Shown: positions 1 through 5,572 of the stretch, in pieces | Layout: each line of letters begins with the position of its first letter | Numbering within the stretch: the first letter of the stretch is position 1 | Assembly (NCBI GenBank): GCA_013695715.1 | Contig: JACCZZ010000148.1 | Span: 1-5,572, forward strand | From: Chitinophagales bacterium | Lineage (GTDB): Bacteria > Bacteroidota > Bacteroidia > Chitinophagales > UBA10324 | Direction: 5' to 3' | DNA: 5,572 nt | Position numbers and translations under genes: made by a program | The notes under the pieces: generated by a model | Databases searched by the model: none | Told to the model about the DNA's origin: nothing | The model's input: only the letters and a program-made list of their open reading frames with translations

Positions 1-1470
1 ACTGAGACACTGAAAGAGAATGATATAATTCTTGTAAAGCCAGGTGAAAAAGTGGCTGCTGATGGAATAATATTAGAGGGTGAAAGTTATCTGAATGAAT
101 CTATGTTGACCGGTGAATCAAAGCCGGTTCAAAAAATAAAAGGAGATAAGGTAATTGCCGGTGCTATCAATGGCAATGGCTCTATAAAAGTTACTGTTTC
201 GCATGCTGCAAAAGATTCTTATCTCTCACAGGTAATAAAGCTGGTGGATAATGCACAAAAATCAAAATCCAAAACCCAGCTGCTTGCAGACACTGCTGCA
301 AAGTGGTTAACTGTAATTGCAATAGTTGCAGGTGTTGCTACTTTTCTATATTGGTATTTTACAGGTCAGCCATTGGCATTTGCGATGGAAAGAATGGTAA
401 CAGTAATTGTTATCTGTTGCCCTCATGCTTTAGGATTAGCAGTGCCTTTGGTGGTTGCAAAATCAACAGCATTATCTGCGAAAAACGGGTTGCTGATCAA
501 GAACAGAACAGCATTTGAAAATGCAAGAAAGATTACCACCATCGTATTTGATAAAACAGGTACATTAACCGTAGGAAAATTTGAAGTATCTAAAATTGTT
601 TCATTGCAAAAAGATTTAACCGAAAATGAAATCATCCGTTTGGCATCTGCTTTAGAGCAAAAATCAGAGCACCCCATTGCAACAGGCATCCTTCAAAAAG
701 TAAAAGACTTATCAATCACAATTCCGGCAACGGAAAATTTTAATGCCATTACGGGTAAAGGTGTTGAAGCCACAGTAGAAGGTAAAAAGATACTGGTTGT
801 TAGTCCCGGCTATTTAAAAGAAAATGATATTACTCTTCCCGATGGCTTCACAGGCAATGATACGGAAACGGTTGTGTTTGTAATCATCAATAATCAGTTG
901 GCAGGATACATTGGATTATCTGATGAGATACGGCCTGAATCAGCGGACGCAATTAAAATTTTAAAACAAAACAATATCAAATCAATACTACTTACAGGCG
1001 ATAACAATAACGTTGCAAAAAGCGTAAGTGAAACTTTGGGCATTGATAGCTTTTTTGGTGAAGTATTACCTCATCAAAAATTAGAAAAAATAAAGGAGCT
1101 GCAAAGCAAAGGCGAATTTATTGCCATGACAGGTGATGGAGTGAACGATGCACCGGCACTGGCAATCGCAGATGTGGGTATTGCAGTAGGCAGTGGCAGT
1201 GATATTGCCGCAGAAACAGCAGGCATTGTTTTGGTAAACAGCAATCCACAAGACGTGGTGAACCTTATTTTATTTGGCAAGGCCACGTATCGGAAGATGA
1301 TTCAGAATTTGATTTGGGCTACGGGCTATAACATCATTGCATTGCCATTAGCCGCTGGTGTTTTATATTCCCAAGGTATTGTATTGAGTCCTGCTGCGGG
1401 TGCCGTTTTAATGACTCTAAGCACAGTAATTGTTGCTATAAATGCAACTATGCTAAAAGTTAAACACTAA
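1..1470 (+). CDS. copB: CopB-type (P1B-3) copper/heavy-metal-translocating P-type ATPase, 5' partial
   Basis: Inner-membrane metal pump that uses ATP to export copper (possibly silver or another soft metal) from the cytoplasm. The frame is open from base 1, so the gene starts before the window; 489 codons are visible and the GTG at 52 is internal. In visible numbering: actuator-domain TGES at residues 37-40; membrane helix at about 102-120; second helix at about 133-155 with the metal-site motif CPH (140-142); phosphorylated Asp184 in DKTGTLT; the P1B-specific His-Pro pair (224-225) in SEHPIA; TGDN near 332-335; hinge motif GDGVND at 378-383; two final helices at about 438-457 (with Tyr443-Asn444) and 463-483 (with MTLST at 471-475). 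CPH, rather than CPC, places it in the CopB group, which is usually about 650-750 aa, so some 200 residues (N-terminal metal-binding tail, helices 1-4) are missing on the left. Nothing suggests a frameshift or inactivation. Cu(I) versus Cu(II)/Ag cannot be decided from sequence. The downstream neighbour is convergent and unrelated. Confidence 0.93.
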   Translation, partial: TETLKENDIILVKPGEKVAADGIILEGESYLNESMLTGESKPVQKIKGDKVIAGAINGNGSIKVTVSHAAKDSYLSQVIKLVDNAQKSKSKTQLLADTAAKWLTVIAIVAGVATFLYWYFTGQPLAFAMERMVTVIVICCPHALGLAVPLVVAKSTALSAKNGLLIKNRTAFENARKITTIVFDKTGTLTVGKFEVSKIVSLQKDLTENEIIRLASALEQKSEHPIATGILQKVKDLSITIPATENFNAITGKGVEATVEGKKILVVSPGYLKENDITLPDGFTGNDTETVVFVIINNQLAGYIGLSDEIRPESADAIKILKQNNIKSILLTGDNNNVAKSVSETLGIDSFFGEVLPHQKLEKIKELQSKGEFIAMTGDGVNDAPALAIADVGIAVGSGSDIAAETAGIVLVNSNPQDVVNLILFGKATYRKMIQNLIWATGYNIIALPLAAGVLYSQGIVLSPAAGAVLMTLSTVIVAINATMLKVKH

Positions 1471-1586
1471 ATATTGACATAGATAATGCATAAAAAATAT
1501 ACATTATAATACAGTAATGGTACATAGCGGATTTAACTCCGAGGGAATAAGAAATGGCAATATGGCTTTTAATAAGATTCAAAATC
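1471..1586. other. Convergent intergenic gap
   Basis: AT-rich 116-bp spacer between the stop of the metal ATPase (TAA, 1468-1470) and the stop of the glucan synthase (TAA on the minus strand, 1587-1589). Because both genes end here, no promoter or ribosome binding site is expected for either. I see an imperfect hairpin at its right edge (annotated separately), a 6-bp inverted repeat ATAATG/CATTAT (1483-1488 and 1502-1507) with a 13-base loop, too weak to call a terminator, and no GC-rich stem with a T-run. No tRNA or known RNA element was recognised. Confidence 0.8.
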
Positions 1587-1589
1587 TTA
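1573..1589 (-). terminator. Weak candidate hairpin at the 3' end of the glucan synthase gene
   Basis: A perfect 7-bp inverted repeat, TAAGATT and AATCTTA with a 3-base loop, includes the minus-strand TAA stop codon (1587-1589). Read on the minus strand it is followed by TTAAAA, not a solid T-run, and the stem is nearly all A-T pairs. This could mark the transcript end or give some 3'-end protection, but it is much weaker than a standard intrinsic terminator and could be chance in an AT-rich spacer. Confidence 0.25.
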
Positions 1590-4500
1590 AGGTGTAGTAG
1601 CCGGCTTCTTTATGCTCGCCATCTCAGGAAGGGTGCTAAATAATTCAATTTTCACTTCATGAACTCTCCCGTCATTTATTAAAGGAATAATGCCATTTTC
1701 GTGAATTGTTTCATCTAAAGATATTTTCATTGTTCTTTCAACTTCAGATGCTGACTGACTGAATTGGATATGGTAGTCGGTGTTACCAAATAGGTAATTG
1801 ATCTCAAAGTCTGTCCAATCTTCAGGGATACAGGGTGTAAACCTTAGCGTATCGGCTTCTTTTTTCAATCCAATGAAAAAATGTATAATGAGTTGATACA
1901 TCCATCCTGCAGCACCGGTGTACCATGTCCACCCGCCGCGGCCCTTGTGCAGCACTTCAGCATAAACGTCAGCAGCAATTACATAAGGTTCAGTTCTGTA
2001 AATAGAAATTTTTTCTTCATTGCTACTCCTGTTTATCGGGTTGATCATCTGCAATAATTCCCAGGTTCTCTTACGGTTACCAATAGCTGCAAAGGCCATT
2101 ATCAGCCAGATAGCAGCGTGGGTATATTGCCCGCCATTTTCTCTAACCCCCGGCACATATCCTTTTATATAGCCGGGATTCAGATCAGATTTATCAAATG
2201 GAGGATTGAACAGTTGTATAAGGCCATCTTCTTTATGCACCAGGTGTTTATCTGCCGAGTTCATGGCTGTGTTAATACGATCAGCATCTCCTGCTTTTGA
2301 TAATACCGACCAGCTTTGTGCTATGGAATCAATTTTACATTCCTCATTTTCATGTGAGCCAAGCGGTGTGCCGTCATCAAAATAAGCCCGCCGGTACCAT
2401 TCACCATCCCATGCCTGTTCCCTGATATTAATGCGTAATTTTTCTGCTTCATCTTTGCATTTTTTTGCAAATGCTTCATCATTCTTCAGCGATGCTATTT
2501 CCACAAACTTTATTAAAATATCATAAAGGAAAAATGCCAGCCATACGCTTTCTCCTCTTCCAAGGTTGCCTACTTTATCCATACCATCGTTCCAATCTCC
2601 TGAACCAATAAATGGTAAACCATGAACACCAAATTGTAATCCATGTTCAATTGATTTTACGCAATGTTCATATAAACCTGCTGATGCATCTGACCTAATA
2701 GGCAGGTCATAATATGAATCTTCACCGGCCACTAATTGCCGGCCTTCCAGGAAATGTATTTGTTCATCCAATATAGCTTTATCCCCTGTGGCCGTAATAT
2801 ATCCGCATGTTACAAAAGGCAGCCATAAATAATCATCTGAACAGGTTGTACGTACACCTCTACCTGTAGGTGGATGCCACCAATGCTGAACGTCTCCCTC
2901 TTTAAATTGCCTTGATGCACATAAAAGAATGTGTGATCTTACCAGCGTTGGTTGGGAGTGCATTAATGACAGCACATCCTGCAATTGGTCTCTGAATCCA
3001 ATCGCTCCCCCTGATTGATAAAATCCGCTTCTTGCCCAAATACGACTGGCCAGTGTTTGATAATTTAACCATCCATTGGCGAGCATATTCAATGCCTTAT
3101 CGGGTGTTTTTATTTGTATTACTCCCAAAGTTTTTTCCCAATATTGATGAACTTTCTGAAGTGCCCTTTGTGCCGTTTCCAGTCCTTCGCTTGCTTGGAT
3201 AATATCTATAGCATGCTGCATATTTTTACCCGCACCGATGCGAAAGATAAGTTCATGTTCTTCTTCTTCGACTAAATCAAAAGCAACCTGTATCACAGCA
3301 CAGGGGTCTAATGCAGCGCCTGTTTTACCGGAAAACCTTGCCCTGTTCAATCCATCAGGGTTATTCATTGTTCCGTTGCGTCCCAAAAATTCAGTCCTGT
3401 CAGTGGTTATTGTTTTATTATTTCCGGCAGCATCAAAAAAGGCCACCCTGTTTGTAAACTCTGAGCTGTACGCATTCCTTGCCAGGATAGCGCCACTGGT
3501 TTGATCCAGTTCGGTTATAGTATGCTTTAAATATTTTGCACGAAGGTCCCCTAATACCCATTCTACATAACCGGTAGCTGAAATCCGGCGTAGCCTGCCG
3601 GAATGATTACGGAGTTTTATAACTATATATTTTACGGGTGCTTCAATGTCGGTAAATATGGTCATCTCCGAGTAAACCCCGTCTTCAATGTGTTCAAATA
3701 CACTATAACCAAACCCGTGACGGGTTATATAAGGCGAACTTCCCCGGCATGGTAGTGGTGCCGGCGACCAGAATTTGCCACTTTCTTCATCCTTTAAATA
3801 AAATGCTTCTCCTCTAAGATCCGCGACAGGATCATTATTCCAGGGAGTTAAGCGAATCTCATGCGCATTCTCTACCCACGTGTATGATTGGCCGCTTTCA
3901 GTAATGATGCTTCCGAAACCAGGATTCGCCAACACATTTATCCAGGGGGCAGGTGTTTTATTATCAGGGGTTGTTGTAATAACATATTCTTTTCCATCTT
4001 TTGTGTATCCCCCGAAACCATTAAAATATTGCAGATCATTTCTCAGTTCAACTGAGGTATATATAAAAGGATAAATTTTGGTAGCACTGAAATGAGGTAT
4101 AGCCGTTTTAATTTTAGTGCGTCTGTTTATCTGTTCTTCCAGGGTGCCGTACTTATCCGAGATTAGAACATGTGCAACAGACTCAAACAATATTCTCTCT
4201 TCATTGGATATCTGCTCCGCAGAAATTATAAAAATTCCGCCTGGCTTTTCTTTCAAGTCACCACCCATTCCCGGGGTAATAAGGCTTTGAATCTGGTTAT
4301 GTAATTCCTGTCTGTAACCACCATGATCATCATTTAATATCACAAGGTCTACGATCAATCCTTTCAGACGCCAGTAAAGATGTGCCTGTACCATTTGTTT
4401 TACAAGGTCAATGTTTACAGCATCTTCAATTTGGACCAATACGATCGGGATATCCCCTGATATAGAATAGCGCCACAAGCCTGATTGACCTCTTCGGTTC

Positions 4501-5572
4501 TTAATAATAACTCCTGTGTCTGCTCTGAATAATTGATTGGAGTAAATAATAGAGCCCGCCAGGCGTGAATACAATTGTGCATCTGATTCAACTGCATTGA
4601 TCTGTCTCAAAATTACCTGGCTGTGTGTCCAAGCCAGTTCCAGAACCCGATTAAATAGATGACGTTCTTGATATTTATCTATAAGATCATTGCATATTTC
4701 TTTGGTTTCTGCCATTCCTGAAATGATATCTACCGTTACCGTTTCATTTCCTTCTAAAAAAATCCTGTATTGTATTGATACTATAGGATCCAGAACAGAT
4801 CCACTATTGCCGCCTAACGGTTCCTTACGCTTCATTACCTGCGGTTGGCTAATGCTATTGCCTCTCCCAATAAATTGATCGCGGTCTGTTTCGTAAGAGA
4901 TATTTGCTATTTCTGCATCATGTACTTTCATTAGGTGAAACATCCATGATGTTTTTTCTTCCACAGATCTCGGCCTGCGGGTACATACAATTGCATGACG
5001 CTGTTCATTTATCTCTGTTTGTACAAATAAATTACTAAACATAGGGTGCGCTTCATCAGCTGCGGGGATTGCCAGCACCACTTCTGCATAACTGGTTATT
5101 TCGAGCATCCTTTTTTTTCGGGAGCGGTTGGTGATATGTACCCTTCTTAATTCAATATCATCCTCTGGTGACACCACAATTTCCGTATGTGTTTCCAGTG
5201 AAAAATCCCGGCGACGAAACTCAGCTCTCCCCTCTGAAAATACTGCCTCATAATTCTCTCCCTGTTGCAAGGTTGGCTGGAAGGCAGATGACCAGCAAAG
5301 ATTATTCTCCATATCACGTATATAACAAAAGCTTCCCCAGTTGTCGCATGTGATGTCTTCACGCCAACGTGTAACTGCCAAATTTTTCCAGCGGCTATAT
5401 CCACCTCCAGCATTGGTAACCATTACGTGGTATCTGCCATTAGACAGTAACTGAACTTCCGGAACTATGGTATTGGGGGTATTGATAATCCGGATGGGCA
5501 GGTTGCTTCCGGAAACAACGGCGGTGTCTCCTGTATGAACACTCGGTGAGTAAAACGTAGTAACCCTAGGTA
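1587..5572 (-). CDS. ndvB: Cyclic beta-1,2-glucan synthase (NdvB/Cgs family), C-terminal part with GH94 domain, 5' partial
   Basis: Membrane-bound enzyme that polymerises glucose from UDP-glucose into beta-1,2-glucan, trims the chain by phosphorolysis and closes it into a ring for export. The ATG at 5421-5423 is internal: upstream codons stay open to the window edge and read as family sequence (LLSNGRYHVMVTNAGGGYSRW is continuous across it). Visible part is 1,327 aa. In visible numbering: first GH94-type beta-supersandwich about 40-270 (NAGGGYSRW at 53-61); a short helical segment about 275-500 (GLWRYSISGDIPI near 364-376); second beta-supersandwich from about 510 (YFNGFGGY at 515); GH94 (alpha/alpha)6 domain about 810-1240 with GFRDQLQD (858-865), HWWHPPTGRGVR (896-907), CSDD (910-913), GDWNDGM with predicted general acid Asp995, ENGGQYTHA (1144-1152) and GGWTWYTG (1212-1219); then a C-terminal beta tail. 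Family proteins are about 2,800 aa, so the GT84 glucosyltransferase, membrane helices and the glucoamylase-like cyclisation domain (GH189) should lie past 5572. A free-standing beta-1,2-oligoglucan phosphorylase is less likely because of the duplicated sandwich upstream. Confidence 0.93.
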   Translation of the reverse strand, partial: PRVTTFYSPSVHTGDTAVVSGSNLPIRIINTPNTIVPEVQLLSNGRYHVMVTNAGGGYSRWKNLAVTRWREDITCDNWGSFCYIRDMENNLCWSSAFQPTLQQGENYEAVFSEGRAEFRRRDFSLETHTEIVVSPEDDIELRRVHITNRSRKKRMLEITSYAEVVLAIPAADEAHPMFSNLFVQTEINEQRHAIVCTRRPRSVEEKTSWMFHLMKVHDAEIANISYETDRDQFIGRGNSISQPQVMKRKEPLGGNSGSVLDPIVSIQYRIFLEGNETVTVDIISGMAETKEICNDLIDKYQERHLFNRVLELAWTHSQVILRQINAVESDAQLYSRLAGSIIYSNQLFRADTGVIIKNRRGQSGLWRYSISGDIPIVLVQIEDAVNIDLVKQMVQAHLYWRLKGLIVDLVILNDDHGGYRQELHNQIQSLITPGMGGDLKEKPGGIFIISAEQISNEERILFESVAHVLISDKYGTLEEQINRRTKIKTAIPHFSATKIYPFIYTSVELRNDLQYFNGFGGYTKDGKEYVITTTPDNKTPAPWINVLANPGFGSIITESGQSYTWVENAHEIRLTPWNNDPVADLRGEAFYLKDEESGKFWSPAPLPCRGSSPYITRHGFGYSVFEHIEDGVYSEMTIFTDIEAPVKYIVIKLRNHSGRLRRISATGYVEWVLGDLRAKYLKHTITELDQTSGAILARNAYSSEFTNRVAFFDAAGNNKTITTDRTEFLGRNGTMNNPDGLNRARFSGKTGAALDPCAVIQVAFDLVEEEEHELIFRIGAGKNMQHAIDIIQASEGLETAQRALQKVHQYWEKTLGVIQIKTPDKALNMLANGWLNYQTLASRIWARSGFYQSGGAIGFRDQLQDVLSLMHSQPTLVRSHILLCASRQFKEGDVQHWWHPPTGRGVRTTCSDDYLWLPFVTCGYITATGDKAILDEQIHFLEGRQLVAGEDSYYDLPIRSDASAGLYEHCVKSIEHGLQFGVHGLPFIGSGDWNDGMDKVGNLGRGESVWLAFFLYDILIKFVEIASLKNDEAFAKKCKDEAEKLRINIREQAWDGEWYRRAYFDDGTPLGSHENEECKIDSIAQSWSVLSKAGDADRINTAMNSADKHLVHKEDGLIQLFNPPFDKSDLNPGYIKGYVPGVRENGGQYTHAAIWLIMAFAAIGNRKRTWELLQMINPINRSSNEEKISIYRTEPYVIAADVYAEVLHKGRGGWTWYTGAAGWMYQLIIHFFIGLKKEADTLRFTPCIPEDWTDFEINYLFGNTDYHIQFSQSASEVERTMKISLDETIHENGIIPLINDGRVHEVKIELFSTLPEMASIKKPATTP
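2586..2597 (-). other. GH94 catalytic motif Asp-Trp-Asn-Asp
   Basis: These codons encode the DWND motif inside GSGDWNDGM of the glucan synthase. By family knowledge from cellobiose and chitobiose phosphorylases, the Asp after Trp-Asn (codon 2586-2588) is the proton donor for phosphorolysis. Its presence, together with the intact flanking GH94 motifs, indicates that the phosphorylase domain that controls chain length is active and not a relic. Confidence 0.85.
3960..5460 (-). repeat. Internal protein-level duplication: two GH94-type beta-supersandwich modules
   Basis: Two stretches of the glucan synthase share the same module layout. The upstream one runs through LLSNGRYHVMV, NAGGGYSRW, AVTRWRED and a CYIRD/WSSAFQP segment (roughly 5450-5270). 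The downstream one runs through YFNGFGGY, EYVITT, ESGQSYTW, LTPWNNDP and an FYLKD/FWSPAPLP segment (roughly 4030-3755). The order G-Y/W, R-L/W, N/D-P/W, Y-(I/L)-(R/K)-D, W-S-(S/P)-(A)-x-x-P is conserved. This is divergent protein-level repetition, typical of the family, and not a DNA repeat; the span given covers both modules and the helical segment between them. Confidence 0.65.

Noticed and set aside
52..54. GTG at 52 as the start of the metal ATPase
   Set aside because: The codons from base 1 encode the normal actuator-domain lead (an I-L-V-K-P-G-E-K segment), so this is an internal Val codon.
1474..1503. sigma70-like promoter TTGACA-18 bp-TATACA
   Set aside because: It lies in an AT-rich spacer with no gene downstream on that strand, and does not match the Bacteroidetes promoter form; kept only as a side note to the junction finding.
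1517..1597. A 26-codon plus-strand ORF (ATG at 1517, TAG at 1595) in the spacer, running over the end of the glucan synthase gene
   Set aside because: No purine-rich ribosome binding site ahead of the ATG, no recognisable protein, and this length is expected by chance.
3238..3504. Plus-strand 88-codon ORF, and other short ORFs inside both large genes (for example 1074-1286 minus, 2118-2300 plus, 4415-4597 minus, 5147-5413 minus)
   Set aside because: All lie antisense to, or out of frame within, genes with strong protein-family matches, and their translations show no recognisable domain.
5421..5423. ATG at 5423 (minus strand) as the start of the glucan synthase
   Set aside because: The frame is open upstream to 5570 and the extra 49 residues carry conserved family sequence leading into NAGGGYSRW, so the gene continues beyond the window.
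1..5572. Functional link between the metal pump and the glucan synthase as a new system
   Set aside because: The genes are convergent, each belongs to a well-known family, and nothing in the sequence ties their regulation or products together.

Overview
The window holds the ends of two large genes that face each other. Both genes are cut by the window edges. The base composition is moderate to low in GC (about 40% from sampled lines). The protein sequences look like those of Bacteroidetes, perhaps a Chitinophagaceae or Sphingobacteriaceae relative. The phylum call is an inference from protein style and codon use; there is no rRNA or other marker here to fix it.

Left part (1-1470, plus strand): the C-terminal two thirds of a P1B-type heavy-metal ATPase of the CopB (P1B-3) kind. 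It carries the metal-site motif CPH instead of the CPC of CopA, and the actuator, phosphorylation and nucleotide-binding motifs are all intact. Its N-terminus and first four membrane helices lie before base 1.

Middle (1471-1586): a 116-bp AT-rich gap between the two convergent stop codons. It contains a weak hairpin overlapping the stop codon of the right-hand gene, and no convincing gene or strong terminator.

Right part (1587-5572, minus strand): about 1,327 codons from the C-terminal half of a giant cyclic beta-1,2-glucan synthase (NdvB/Cgs family). The frame stays open past the internal ATG at 5423 to the window edge, so that ATG is not the start. What is visible is two beta-supersandwich modules of the GH94 type followed by one complete GH94 (alpha/alpha)6 phosphorylase domain with its DWND catalytic motif. 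The GT84 glucosyltransferase, the membrane segments and the cyclisation domain should lie beyond base 5572.

The two genes do not form an operon and have no evident shared function: one exports copper or a related metal, the other makes an osmoregulated or surface-associated glucan. I found no mobile element, CRISPR array, RNA gene or evident new system. The points worth a second look are small and concern protein detail and the gene junction.
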